From NCBI RefSeq assembly GCF_001429785.1, contig NZ_LMJF01000001.1:1471878-1535877 (forward strand): a stretch of 64,000 bases of DNA. Direction: 5' to 3'. The notes under the pieces were generated by a model that worked only from the letters and a program-made list of their open reading frames with translations, ran no database searches and was not told the origin of the DNA. The position numbers and the translations under genes were made by a program. The stretch comes from Lysobacter sp. Root916. Its GTDB lineage: Bacteria > Pseudomonadota > Gammaproteobacteria > Xanthomonadales > Xanthomonadaceae. Below are positions 42,858-51,572 of this stretch, in pieces. Within the stretch, counting starts at the first letter, position 1, and the number at the start of each line of letters is the position of its first letter.

Positions 42858-43692
42858 TCACAGCGCGCATGCCGCCATTTCGGTTTCGGCCTCGCGCATC
42901 AGCGCCAGGCGGTCGCGGTCCGGGCCTGCGCCGTCGCGGGACAGCGCGATGTAGAACTCGTGGCCCTGGGTGGCACTGAACGACCGCTCGCGCAACGCCA
43001 CCAGGCCCAGCCGATTCAGATCGTCCAGCAGCAGGCGGAACCAGCTCGGGGTGAAGCACCAGGCGTGGATATCCAGATAGGCATCGTGCTTGCGCACCGC
43101 GTCCATGCCCGTATTCGCGTCCTGGACAGTGTGCACGAACTCGACCGAACTCAGCGAGCGCCCCGCCGCCAAGGCCGCGTCCCAGGCGATCCGCCCGTCC
43201 AGCTTGACCACGTTGAGGAAGTAGTCGGCGACCTGGCCCGGACTGTGATTGCGCCGGCCTTGCAGGTGCGCGTCGATCAGCTGCGACAGCCCGGTCAGGG
43301 CGCGCAAGCGGTCGAAGCAGTAACGCTGGTCGGGCACCGCCAATGACAGCACCCCGCCCTCGCGCAGCAGCGTGTCGCAGTCGTTGAGGAAGCCGACCAG
43401 ATCGGGCACGTGCTCGATCACATGCGAGGCGATGACCCCATCGTAGTGCGCGCTCCGCGCCGGTCAGTTCGGCATAGCGGCCGCCCTTCCAGACGAAGTC
43501 GACCTCTTCGATCGCGTCCAAGTCGACGCCGCGATCGCGGTACTGGTGCACCAGCGCCGCGCGATCGGCGTGGTCCAGCACCTCGACGTCGTAGCCCTCG
43601 CGCCTGGGCGCGACGGGATTGTGCGAGGGGCCGATCTCCAGACCACGGCTTCGCGCATCCAGCGGAGCCAGTATGCGCGCCTTCCTGTCCAT
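42858..43692 (-). pseudogene. Class I SAM methyltransferase, frameshifted
   Basis: A SAM-dependent methyltransferase broken by a one-base shift. Starting at the ATG 43690-43692, the first frame gives DRKARILAPLDARSRGLEIG (motif I) and EEVDFVWKGGRYAELTG. The second frame, ending at 42858, continues with HYDGVIASHVIEHVPDL and CDTLLREGGVLSLAVPD, exactly the next methyltransferase motifs. The join lies in the CG-rich stretch 43448-43459; the total, 835 bases, is one base more than a whole number of codons. Removing one base would give a 277-residue protein. It may be a real pseudogene or a sequencing error; no slippery heptamer supports programmed shifting. Similar methyltransferases occur in polysaccharide loci; the substrate is unknown. 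It lies between prmB (11-base gap) and aroC. Confidence 0.85.
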
Positions 43693-43703
43693 GCCGGCCC
43701 GGA

Positions 43704-44633
43704 TCAGCCGCCGCGCTGGCTCGCGAGCTCGGCGATGCGGGCGTGGTGCTCGACCAGATCGCCGCGCTCGGCGACGAAGATGCCCATCTGCCCGACCTTG
43801 AACTCGACCCAGGCCAGCGGCAGCTCGGGCAGCAGCTCGACCAGGGCACGCTCGGCCTCGCCGACTTCGCAGATCAGCAGCCCGTGCTCGCTCAGATGGT
43901 CCGGGGCGTCGCGCAGGATGCGCAGGGCCAGGTCCAGACCGTCGTCGCCCGCGCGCAGGCCCAGCTCGGGCTCGTAGGAGTACTCCTTGGGCAGCGCGTC
44001 GGTTTCGTCGTTGGTGACGTAGGGCGGATTGGTCACGATCAGGTCGTAAACCTCGCCCTGCAGGCCGTCGAACAGGTCCGACTTGCGCAGCTCGACGTTG
44101 TCGGCGTGCAGGCGGGCCTTGTTCTCGGCCGCCAGCGCCAACGCGTCGTCGTTGATGTCGGCGCCGTGCACCAGCCAATCGGGGTGGTAGTGCGCGGTCG
44201 CGATCGCGATGCAGCCCGAACCGGTGCACAGGTCCAGCGCGCGCTCGACCTGACGGCCGCCCAGCCAGGGCTCGAAACCCGACTCGATCAGCTCGGCGAT
44301 CGGCGAACGCGGCACCAGGGCGCGGCGGTCGCTCTTGAAGCTCAGGCCCGCGAACCAGGCCTCGCCGGTCAGATAGGCGGCCGGGATGCGCTCGCCGATG
44401 CGGCGCTCGAACAGCGCCAGCACCGCGTCCTTTTCGTCCGTGGTGACCTTGGCCGCGCCGTAAACCGGGCTCAGATCGTGCGGCAGATGCAGCGCATGCA
44501 GGACCAGTTGGGTGGCCTCGTCCAGGGCGTTGTCGTAGCTGTGACCGAAGGTCAGCCCGGCCCCATTGAAGCGACTGGCGCCGTAGCGGATCAGGTCGAT
44601 GACAGTCAGTTGCTCGAAGGTGGCGGAGGGCAC
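43704..44633 (-). CDS. prmB: Ribosomal protein L3 glutamine methyltransferase
   Basis: A 309-residue HemK/PrmB-family methyltransferase that modifies a glutamine of ribosomal protein L3. Motifs: ALDLCTGSGCIAIA (SAM), VHGADINDDALALA, and the glutamine-methylase NPPYV. I prefer PrmB over PrmC because of the N-terminal LIRYGASRFNGAGLTFGHSYDNALDEA and the neighbour aroC. The start is GTG at 44631-44633. Confidence 0.95.
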   Translation of the reverse strand: MPSATFEQLTVIDLIRYGASRFNGAGLTFGHSYDNALDEATQLVLHALHLPHDLSPVYGAAKVTTDEKDAVLALFERRIGERIPAAYLTGEAWFAGLSFKSDRRALVPRSPIAELIESGFEPWLGGRQVERALDLCTGSGCIAIATAHYHPDWLVHGADINDDALALAAENKARLHADNVELRKSDLFDGLQGEVYDLIVTNPPYVTNDETDALPKEYSYEPELGLRAGDDGLDLALRILRDAPDHLSEHGLLICEVGEAERALVELLPELPLAWVEFKVGQMGIFVAERGDLVEHHARIAELASQRGG

Positions 44634-44761
44634 GGCGGATCCGGAAACGTAACAGGGCCGCGCATTATAGCGGCCCGCCGCCCGGCCACGGCTGCCGCGC
44701 TCCGGGCGCGGCGGGACTCGCGGACCGGATCACCCGGCCAGCCGCACCCCGCCGGCGGCGC

Positions 44762-45292
44762 TTAAAGACTCAATTCGTAGGCTGCAGCATCAGCCTGCGC
44801 GGCCACCGCCGACACCAGCGACCGGTAGACCATAGCCCCGACCGCGACCTGCGCGGCCCCCGCCAGCAACAGCAGGCCGAACACCAGCCCGGTCTCGGGC
44901 ACATGCAGGGGCAGTTCCATCATCAACGGCAGACTGACCATGGCCAGTCCCAGCAACCAGGCGATCGCGACCAGCTTCCTGGCCGCCCGCAAGGACCGCG
45001 CCCCACCCGCCGCCGCCCCCTGCCCCGAGCCATCCAGCAGGCGCCGGCCCGCCAGCGCCACCAGACAGGTCGCTAGCACGGAGGCCCGAATCTGCAGCAT
45101 CCCGGCCGTGATCGCGCCCCACTTGGACAACTCGACGACGTTCAGGTTGGTCCCGCTGATCCCCAGCACCGCCACCGCGACCGCCAGCAACAGGACCGCG
45201 AAGCCGGCCAACACGCCGCCTTCGACCATGCGCACGGAGGCGGACCAGTCGAAGTCCGGGTTGGTATTGCCGGCGGAGTCTTTTTCGGTCAT
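44762..45292 (-). CDS. Four-helix membrane protein of unknown function
   Basis: A 176-residue protein I do not recognise. After a polar N-terminus (TEKDSAGNTNPDFDW) there are four hydrophobic segments: about residues 27-47, 60-82, 106-126 and 134-158. No catalytic or ligand motif is seen. It lies between prmB and the virB cassette on the same strand, with a 128-base gap to prmB and 85 bases to the DUF4189 gene. GC content is high like the core genes, so it need not belong to the cassette. Confidence 0.7.
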   Translation of the reverse strand: MTEKDSAGNTNPDFDWSASVRMVEGGVLAGFAVLLLAVAVAVLGISGTNLNVVELSKWGAITAGMLQIRASVLATCLVALAGRRLLDGSGQGAAAGGARSLRAARKLVAIAWLLGLAMVSLPLMMELPLHVPETGLVFGLLLLAGAAQVAVGAMVYRSLVSAVAAQADAAAYELSL

Positions 45293-45377
45293 GGCCTGCC
45301 TACTACCCTGCGTCCCTGCTAAGACACCTGACGGTTCACTTTAACGCCAGAACCGCATTCCCTTACAAGCATCCAAT

Positions 45378-45884
45378 CTACTGAATCTGTTCGGGCAAGC
45401 TGCAGGCCTTGTAGTAAACCTGGCAGTCCTTGGCGCCGGACTTCTCGCACTCGCGCATCCCATGATCAGCAGCAATCTCGACAGTTGGACCACCTTGAGA
45501 CCGCGAGTACCCGAAGCCTGCAATCACCACCGCGCACTGGTTGTCATAAATCAGATTGATCCTGCAATTCCGCCCCCCCTTGGCGCGACAATCAGCGATC
45601 GCTTCGTTCTTCGCCCGTCGCTTACTGCTCGCAGCCACTGAGACCCCAATTCCTACATTGGTCTCGCCAAAATCGAACGCAATGGCGCCCCAGCGACTTT
45701 GCCAGCGCGGCCCCGTATTACCTGTATCGCCAGCTTGCGAACCAGGTAAAGGCACGCAATTCACTACTCCTTGCTCTGGCCCTGGGGATTGTATATAGCC
45801 CGGAGGGCATTGACCCTCACCTTTTGCGCGTAGGCTGGCGGTCATTAGAGCTATTCCCGCGATGTACACCATCCAATTACTCAT
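45378..45884 (-). CDS. DUF4189-type secreted protein, coupled to virB6
   Basis: A 168-residue exported protein with a short signal peptide (to about residue 22). The core, residues 62-145, has the DUF4189 pattern: WGAIAFDF, GIGVSVAASSKRRAKNEAIADC and a C-terminal basic/cysteine pattern (CRINLIYDNQCAVV), giving paired cysteines typical of periplasmic proteins. The molecular role of this domain is not established. The ATG overlaps the virB6 stop (ATGA) and has GGAGGG upstream inside virB6, so it is translated with it. Base composition is lower in GC than the core genes. Confidence 0.82.
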   Translation of the reverse strand: MSNWMVYIAGIALMTASLRAKGEGQCPPGYIQSPGPEQGVVNCVPLPGSQAGDTGNTGPRWQSRWGAIAFDFGETNVGIGVSVAASSKRRAKNEAIADCRAKGGRNCRINLIYDNQCAVVIAGFGYSRSQGGPTVEIAADHGMRECEKSGAKDCQVYYKACSLPEQIQ

Positions 45885-47005
45885 GAAGCAGCCCTCCTCG
45901 GCGGAGCCTCGGCGTTAACGCTTGGCGTACGATTTGCGAGACCTGGAAATGCAGTCGGCCCTGTCTCCACACCTGAGGGCAATTGCGCGCGCGCAGCAGG
46001 CGGCACGGATCCATTCGAGCCTGATGCTCCCTGAGCTGCCCCAGCGCCGAAACCAAACGCTGATGTAACTGCGAAATTCCCCACCGTCCCTTGAAAAAAC
46101 ATCGCGGCCGCTGGCGGCACCGTAACGATCAACACCGTCAGCAACAGTCCGATACCGCCCTGCTGCATCGCTTGAGATGTCAAGCCTTCAGTATCCGTAC
46201 CCAGAATGCCGTTGACCAATTTGGCCATCCACAATGCCTTGGCCACATCCACCGCCAGTTCCAGAGCAATCGCAGTCACCACGCTCAGCATCGCCATCGA
46301 GAACAACGTACCGATGCCGTACATCAACCATTTTCGGAACAGGTCCTTGGTCTGATCGAACATCAAACAAAGAATGAACAGTGGTCCAAAGCCAATAAAC
46401 ATCGCGATAGTGAACTTGTACAGCAACAGCATCGCGCCCGCCGTCATCGGCGGACTGGCGGTGCCGAAGCCTGCGAATAGCAGCGCCCGCGCTTTTTCGT
46501 CCTGCATCTGTTGGTCGCCATCGACGATCTGAACCGCATCGATGGCATTCAGCGCTACCTGCATGTAGACCAGGTTCTCGTCGATTGCGTCTGCCGAAGT
46601 GCGACCACTATCGCCTGTAAGTAGCCCGTGCACTTTGGCATCGAGATCCGTCACCAGCAATCTATACGTCCCATCGGTGTAGTTCGACCAAATGCCTGCC
46701 ACGACAAGAATCGCCACGATGCGTATGGAATTGGTGGTCAGCGCTATCATGGACTCGCGCGACTGCCCGGTAACGATGCGATAGCCGGCGAGCAGGATCC
46801 ACAGCGTGAACAAGGTCAGCGAAATGCCCACCGCAAAATCGGTGAAATTCCCCAGCGTCTGTATGCCGAACGCTTCAACCTTGGCGTTCAGATAGTCGTT
46901 GACCAACTTGAAGAAGACAAAATCGCCTATGCCGGCCGCACGCGGCGATAGCGCGTCCCAGCCGGTAGCGAAACCGCCGAGCCATTCCAAAACTGCTTGC
47001 ATCAT
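45881..47005 (-). CDS. virB6: VirB6/TrbL-family type IV secretion protein
   Basis: A 374-residue polytopic inner-membrane protein of the VirB6/TrbL family, part of the T4SS inner-membrane channel. It has about six hydrophobic segments: at residues 55-75, 90-110, 190-215, 218-240 and around 270-310 (LLLTVLIVTVPPAAAMFFQG, a typical VirB6 end). A Gly/Pro-rich soluble tail follows. Two ATGs are adjacent (47003-47005 and 47000-47002); AGGAAG is better spaced for the second. Between a VirB5-like gene (63-base gap) and a DUF4189 gene. Several stretches have near 40-50 % GC, unlike the rest of the window. No other T4SS gene is present here. Confidence 0.85.
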   Translation of the reverse strand: MMQAVLEWLGGFATGWDALSPRAAGIGDFVFFKLVNDYLNAKVEAFGIQTLGNFTDFAVGISLTLFTLWILLAGYRIVTGQSRESMIALTTNSIRIVAILVVAGIWSNYTDGTYRLLVTDLDAKVHGLLTGDSGRTSADAIDENLVYMQVALNAIDAVQIVDGDQQMQDEKARALLFAGFGTASPPMTAGAMLLLYKFTIAMFIGFGPLFILCLMFDQTKDLFRKWLMYGIGTLFSMAMLSVVTAIALELAVDVAKALWMAKLVNGILGTDTEGLTSQAMQQGGIGLLLTVLIVTVPPAAAMFFQGTVGNFAVTSAFGFGAGAAQGASGSNGSVPPAARAQLPSGVETGPTAFPGLANRTPSVNAEAPPRRAAS

Positions 47006-47068
47006 TCGCTTCCTGCGGGGCGGAGCCCGAATTGACTAAGACGGCAACACACCTGCGCTGCGAGCAAT

Positions 47069-47869
47069 TCAGGGCTTCAAGGCAGCCTTAAGCGCCGCAG
47101 CCTGAACCACCTGCCCAATAATGGCGTCAGCACCCTGTCCCTTCTTGCCGCGCATCGCACGCTTAGCCAGGCGGGTCTGATCCCATTTCAAAGACTCGAT
47201 ATAGCTGTGGTAGGCGGTCATGCGGGCCTGCCAGTAGTCGAGGTCCATCGAGGTGCGCGCCACGAATCGCTGGACCTCGTTGTCGTTGGCCGCCAACGCC
47301 CCTTGCTCATCCCCGACGTTGTCGCGCTGCCGCTGCACGTCCTGGAACTCTCGATTGCGCTTCATCAGCGTCTTGAGCATGCGCACGGACTCGTTGTACT
47401 TGGCGTTCTCCGCCTGAACCATGCGCTCGCAGATCTTCTGCTGCTCGTCCAGTACTTTGCCGTCCATCTTCGGCTGCGCCGCCGTGAACACCCGGGTCAG
47501 CAAGCTGCTCGCGCCGCCTTCGCCGTTGCCCTTGGCGGGGCAGCTGTCCGCCATCCCGTAGTTCAGATCGCGCTCGGGAAAGGTGTCCTCCATCTCCGGA
47601 TCGCCCATGTTCAGGCGCTGCAGACGTATCAACTGCTGCTGATAGTGCTTGTAAGTGTCGTTGTAGGACTTGTAGGTCTCGCCCCAGCGCTGCGCCTGCA
47701 GCGCGAACTCTTGCGAGTCGGCGAAGGTCTGCCTGATCTGCCCCATGATCAGGCTGGGATCCTGGACGATCCATTGCGCGGCCGCCGGCCCGGACGCCAA
47801 GCCGCAAACGGCCAGTAGCGCGATGGTGCAGCGGCGCTTGCGCGACAAAGACGGGAAGCTCCATTTCAT
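47069..47869 (-). CDS. virB5: VirB5-like type IV secretion protein
   Basis: A 266-residue exported protein. Signal peptide: basic start, then IALLAVCGLASGPAAAQ, cut before about residue 31. The mature part is almost all helical with several coiled-coil stretches (FALQAQRWGETYKSYNDTYK; YKHYQQQLIRLQRL; CERMVQAENAKYNESVRMLK), as in VirB5/TrbJ pilus-tip proteins, and two cysteines that could pair. I chose the ATG at 47867-47869, nine bases after GAGAGG; earlier ATGs lie on or before that site. The neighbour virB6 supports the call; sequence alone would be weaker. Confidence 0.75.
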   Translation of the reverse strand: MKWSFPSLSRKRRCTIALLAVCGLASGPAAAQWIVQDPSLIMGQIRQTFADSQEFALQAQRWGETYKSYNDTYKHYQQQLIRLQRLNMGDPEMEDTFPERDLNYGMADSCPAKGNGEGGASSLLTRVFTAAQPKMDGKVLDEQQKICERMVQAENAKYNESVRMLKTLMKRNREFQDVQRQRDNVGDEQGALAANDNEVQRFVARTSMDLDYWQARMTAYHSYIESLKWDQTRLAKRAMRGKKGQGADAIIGQVVQAAALKAALKP

Positions 47870-48353
47870 CGTATTCATCCTCTCGCGATTCATTTCGCGA
47901 CCGACCTGGCACAGAAAATAATGTGGAATTAATACACAGTTATTGATCCAGTAAGATCGCGACTAAAACCAACAACAACGCGACCTTGATCACATTAGCG
48001 CCAGTTTACGACGCCAGCACAAGAGGGGTTTTCCACTAGATCGAAGTGCTATTCAGCGACCCGATGATTATCAACTGATAATTCGTGCCATATCACACAA
48101 ATAATCACCAAATTCCGCCTAATAAATACCCACGATAAAACTCACAATCGAAGCAAGGGCGGACACGGCGAGTTTTGTCTTCATGGCGAACGGAACGGCG
48201 CGTACGAGCCGTTCCATCGGCGCCCAAGCGCCAGCCTCCTTGCTCGCAGGCTTCCGACGACGGGCCGATCCCCCACCCGCTGCGGCGCTATGCCGCACCC
48301 GCCCTGCGCGGCCGGCCCGGTATCATGCGGGGGATACCCCTGTCGGACCGGCC
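47870..48353. promoter_or_regulatory. AT-rich control region of the virB5-virB6 cassette
   Basis: 484 bases without a gene between divergent virB5 and sco. The part 47930-48170 is markedly AT-rich for this genome. It contains a palindrome, ATTATCA (48067-48073) and TGATAAT (48076-48082) with two bases between, a possible operator. A promoter for virB5 is expected here, but I could not pick a hexamer pair with confidence. The right end holds the sco leader. Confidence 0.5.
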
Positions 48354-48998
48354 ATGTTCAATCGCACCACCGTCATCGTCCTCGTCGCCGCGCTGGCCGC
48401 TGCGCTCGGCCTGTGGGCCGCGCAACGCTACTTCGGTGCGGCCGCGCCCTCGCAGTGGCCGCAGACTCAGGCCGTGCGCCTGTTCTCGCCGCCGCGCGAG
48501 CTGCCGGCCTACTCGCTGCGCCAGTCCGATGGCACCGCCTTGGTGCCAGGCGAGCTCAAGGGCCACTGGACCCTGGTGTTCCTGGGCTTCACTCATTGCC
48601 CCGACATCTGCCCGACCACCCTGGGCGAGATGGCGCAAGCGCAGAAGCAGTGGGCCTCGATCCCGGAAGCGCTGCGCCCGCGCGTGCTGTTCGTGTCGGT
48701 CGATCCGGAACGCGACACGCCCGACCGTATCGGCGAGTACGCGCATGCCTTCCACAAGGACACCCTGGCCGCGACCGCGGATCTGCCGGCGCTGGAGCGC
48801 TTCGCCAAATCGCTGAGCATGGTGTTCGCCAAGGTGCCGCCGCCGGAGGGCGTGCCGGCCAATCAGTACTCGGTCGATCACAGCGCCTCGATGGCGGTGC
48901 TGGACCCGCAAGGCCGCATGGCCGGTTTGATCCAGCCGCCGCTGGATCCCAAGGCCATCGCCGCGGACATGGCCGCCCTGACCGAGGCCATGCCGTGA
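48354..48998 (+). CDS. SCO1/SenC-family copper chaperone
   Basis: A 214-residue membrane-anchored thioredoxin-like protein that delivers copper to, or reduces, the CuA site of cytochrome oxidase. One N-terminal helix ([15 protein letters not shown]) is followed by the Sco motif [18 protein letters not shown] with the two copper-binding cysteines and by the conserved histidine in YSVDHSASM. Its stop overlaps the GTG start of psd (GTGA). Confidence 0.92.
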   Translation: MFNRTTVIVLVAALAAALGLWAAQRYFGAAAPSQWPQTQAVRLFSPPRELPAYSLRQSDGTALVPGELKGHWTLVFLGFTHCPDICPTTLGEMAQAQKQWASIPEALRPRVLFVSVDPERDTPDRIGEYAHAFHKDTLAATADLPALERFAKSLSMVFAKVPPPEGVPANQYSVDHSASMAVLDPQGRMAGLIQPPLDPKAIAADMAALTEAMP

Positions 48999-49840
48999 GC
49001 CTGCTGACCACCTTCACCTACATCCTGCCGCACCGCGCGCTGTCGTCGATCGCGCGCGCCCTGGCCTACTCCAGCCGCCCGGCGGTCAAGCAGTGGCTGA
49101 TCGACACGGTCACGCGCAAGTTCGGCGTCGACCTGTCCGAGGCCGCCGAATCCGATCCGCGCGCCTACCCGACCTTCAACGCCTTCTTCACCCGCGCGCT
49201 CAAGCCGGGCGCGCGCGTGGCCGATCCCGATCCGCGCAGCCTGCTGATGCCGGCCGACGGCCGCATCAGCCAATGCGGGCCGATCGTGCACGGCGACATT
49301 TTCCAGGCCAAGGGCCAGTCCTTCACCGCCGCCGAGCTGCTGGGCGACGAAGCGGCGGCCGAGCCGTTCGAGAACGGCGTGTACGCGACCGTGTACCTGT
49401 CGCCGAAGGACTATCACCGCGTGCACATGCCCTGGACCGGCACCCTGCGCGAAACCGTGCACGTGCCGGGGCGTTTGTTCTCGGTCGGTCCGGACGCGGT
49501 GCGCAACGTGCCGCGCCTGTTCGCGCGCAACGAACGCCTGGTCTGCCACTTCGATACCGACTTCGGCCCGATGGCGGTGGTAATGGTAGGCGCGCTGCTG
49601 GTCTCGGGCGTGGAAACGGTGTGGAGCGGCGTCGAGATTCCGCGTTACGCCGATACCGTCACGGTCAAGGACTATCGCGGCGCCAACATCGCGCTGGACC
49701 GTTTCGCCGAGATGGCGCGCTTCAATTACGGCTCCACCGTGATCGTGTTGCTGCCGCCGGGCGTGGCCGCGCTGTCGCCGGCGCTGGCCGCGGAGACGGC
49801 GGTGCGGCTCGGGCAGGCGCTGGCCACTCTGACCGACTGA
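48995..49840 (+). CDS. psd: Phosphatidylserine decarboxylase proenzyme
   Basis: A 281-residue pyruvoyl enzyme of the inner membrane that makes phosphatidylethanolamine. The self-cleavage site is visible as FNYGSTVIV (cut between Gly and Ser). Other phrases: [37 protein letters not shown]. The start is GTG at 48995-48997 with GAGG seven bases upstream, overlapping the sco stop. A hairpin terminator follows. Confidence 0.95.
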   Translation: MSLLTTFTYILPHRALSSIARALAYSSRPAVKQWLIDTVTRKFGVDLSEAAESDPRAYPTFNAFFTRALKPGARVADPDPRSLLMPADGRISQCGPIVHGDIFQAKGQSFTAAELLGDEAAAEPFENGVYATVYLSPKDYHRVHMPWTGTLRETVHVPGRLFSVGPDAVRNVPRLFARNERLVCHFDTDFGPMAVVMVGALLVSGVETVWSGVEIPRYADTVTVKDYRGANIALDRFAEMARFNYGSTVIVLLPPGVAALSPALAAETAVRLGQALATLTD

Positions 49841-49855
49841 AGACGCCGGCGCGCC

Positions 49856-49882
49856 AACCCCTCTCCACTGCGGAGAGGGTTT
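49856..49882. terminator. Hairpin after psd (convergent with HAF gene)
   Basis: An 8-bp stem (49859-49866 with 49872-49879), loop of five, with AA/TT extending it beyond one mismatch. It sits between two convergent genes, 16 bases after the psd stop. It shares the CCAACCCCTCTCC core with the hairpin at 29143-29168. No long T-run. Confidence 0.6.
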
Positions 49883-49900
49883 GGGCAAACACCAAGTAGC

Positions 49901-51097
49901 TCAGTAGATCGGCGTAGCCACATAGGCCATGCCGGCGCCGGTCTGCGGATTGATCGCCTGTCCGCTGATGCGGCCGAAATCGTCGATGTCGGTCGCGGTG
50001 GTCAGGCGCGGGCCGTCGGCGGGGAAATCCGCGATCAGATCGCGCAGGCGATGCACGCCGCCGTCGCGCCACAGCACCGCATCGCAGGCCGCCATGCTGG
50101 CATCCGTGCAGGAACGCCCCACCGCGTGCTGCCACAGGTTCAAGCCGTTGGCCTGCGCATTGAGGTGGCCAGCCAGTTTCGGCAGCGCGCGCATGCCGCC
50201 ATGGCGCGTCCACAGGAAGGCACCCCAGTCCGGCGCGCCTTCGTCAGTGAGCGACTGGTTGCCGAAGCCGACCACATCGCCTTGCGGGTTGATCGCCATC
50301 GGCGTGTTCCAGGCCGCGCCGCCGATATCGCCCAACACCGTCGCCCGGCCGCGCTCCCACAGTACCGCGCGGATCGCGCTGAACTTGCCGACCGCGTCGT
50401 CGCAGATGCCGGAAATGCCGACCACCTGGCCGCGGTCGTTGATCGCGGTGGCGGCGCTCACCGTATCGCCGGCCGCCACCACCGGCGGCAGCTCCTGGAT
50501 GCGGTTGCGGCGCGGCTCCCACAGCGCGGCGCGGAACTGGAACTTCTGCGGCAGCGTGCAGCCGACCGGGTCGCGCACCGCGGTCTCGGCCCAGCCCACG
50601 ACCTGGCCGAAATTATTGGCGCCGGTGGCGAACCCGTGGGTGCCGCCGAAGGTCGGCAGGGCCTGCATACGTCCGTCTTCCCAGACGAAGCCCAGGCACT
50701 GATAGCGCGGCGTACCGGCCGGCCGCGCGAGCAGGAACGACGAGCAGCTCCAGTCCTCGTTCTCGCTGTCGATCATGTTGGTTTCGGCGATGCCGGCGAC
50801 GATGCCGCGCACGTTCTTCACCGGCCAGACCACGGCGCTCTGGCGCTCCGGGCTACCCAATGTGCCCAGGTCGGTGATCTGCTGGTTGCGCCAGAGCACG
50901 GCGTGGCGATGCGACGGCGCGGGCGCGGTCAGCGTCGAACGGCCGGCGACCCAGCCCAGATCATTGATGCTGGTGGCGGTGCTGGAACCGCCCAGCGACG
51001 GCAGGTAATCGATGCGATAACGCGGTGGCGCGGCCTGGGCGGTGCCGATGGCGAACAGACTCAGACTCAACAGCGAAACGGGCAGCGAGAGCTTCAT
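49901..51097 (-). CDS. HAF-repeat secreted protein
   Basis: A 398-residue exported protein. A signal peptide ends at about residue 22 (IGTAQAAPP). The rest consists of six or more repeats of the HAF type: a pattern of LGxLGG..., then A..IND.G.VVG, then A.LW... Examples are LPSLGGSSTATSINDLGWVAG, cut here to its key part SINDLGWVAG, then AINDRGQVVG and DIDDFGRISG. Such repeats form beta-propeller-like extracellular proteins of unknown role. The ATG at 51095-51097 has AAGGAG upstream. Last gene of the minus-strand accessory run. Confidence 0.85.
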   Translation of the reverse strand: MKLSLPVSLLSLSLFAIGTAQAAPPRYRIDYLPSLGGSSTATSINDLGWVAGRSTLTAPAPSHRHAVLWRNQQITDLGTLGSPERQSAVVWPVKNVRGIVAGIAETNMIDSENEDWSCSSFLLARPAGTPRYQCLGFVWEDGRMQALPTFGGTHGFATGANNFGQVVGWAETAVRDPVGCTLPQKFQFRAALWEPRRNRIQELPPVVAAGDTVSAATAINDRGQVVGISGICDDAVGKFSAIRAVLWERGRATVLGDIGGAAWNTPMAINPQGDVVGFGNQSLTDEGAPDWGAFLWTRHGGMRALPKLAGHLNAQANGLNLWQHAVGRSCTDASMAACDAVLWRDGGVHRLRDLIADFPADGPRLTTATDIDDFGRISGQAINPQTGAGMAYVATPIY

Positions 51098-51572
51098 GAC
51101 GGGGCTCCTTCGGGCCGAGCGCGGTCGTCGCGATGCGCGAGCGCGATCGGCGTGGATGTATCGACGGTGATGCGATTGCGCGCCGGCGGCGCAGCGTCTG
51201 TATGCGCTGGGCTACGGCCGATTACTCGCCGTTTTCGGACGACTTCCTACCGCGTGACGCATGCGAATTTTCGCGCGCAGTCCGGAAGCGGAAAGATGTG
51301 CGCAGGCTGCGGATTGACGCTGCGTAGAACGTCGATTGGAGCGGCCACATCGAATCGAATCGAATCGAATCGAATCGAATCGTTATCCAATGTAGCGACC
51401 GACCTGGCTCACGGATCGACGCTCGCTACGATGAATCGGCCTGCGCGCACGCCGGTGCCACGGCAATAGCCGGACACTGGCGGAAACGCCGTGAGCGCCG
51501 GCCGCGGCGCAGGCGATCGCGAATCGGCGGCCGATCGTCAACGGCGATGCCGGCGACGCGCGCCGGTGGGCG
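51098..51572. other. Spacer between effector gene and HAF gene
   Basis: 475 bases without a gene. It holds the HAF ribosome binding site, presumably a HAF promoter that I could not define, and the pentanucleotide repeat at 51351-51380. Nothing else recognised. Confidence 0.5.
51351..51380. repeat. (CGAAT)6 microsatellite
   Basis: Six exact CGAAT units in a row, with AT before and CG after extending the pattern by four bases. About 250 bases upstream of the HAF-repeat gene and 190 bases downstream of the effector gene. Length could vary between strains by slippage. Confidence 0.9.

Noticed and set aside
43440-43465. Programmed frameshift in the methyltransferase
   Set aside because: No slippery heptamer or stimulatory structure is evident; an indel in a CG run is simpler.
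44762-45292. Membrane protein as part of the virB cassette
   Set aside because: High GC like core genes, separate spacing, no T4SS motif.
51351-51380. Possible CRISPR or iteron array
   Set aside because: Five-base units without spacers; a simple microsatellite.
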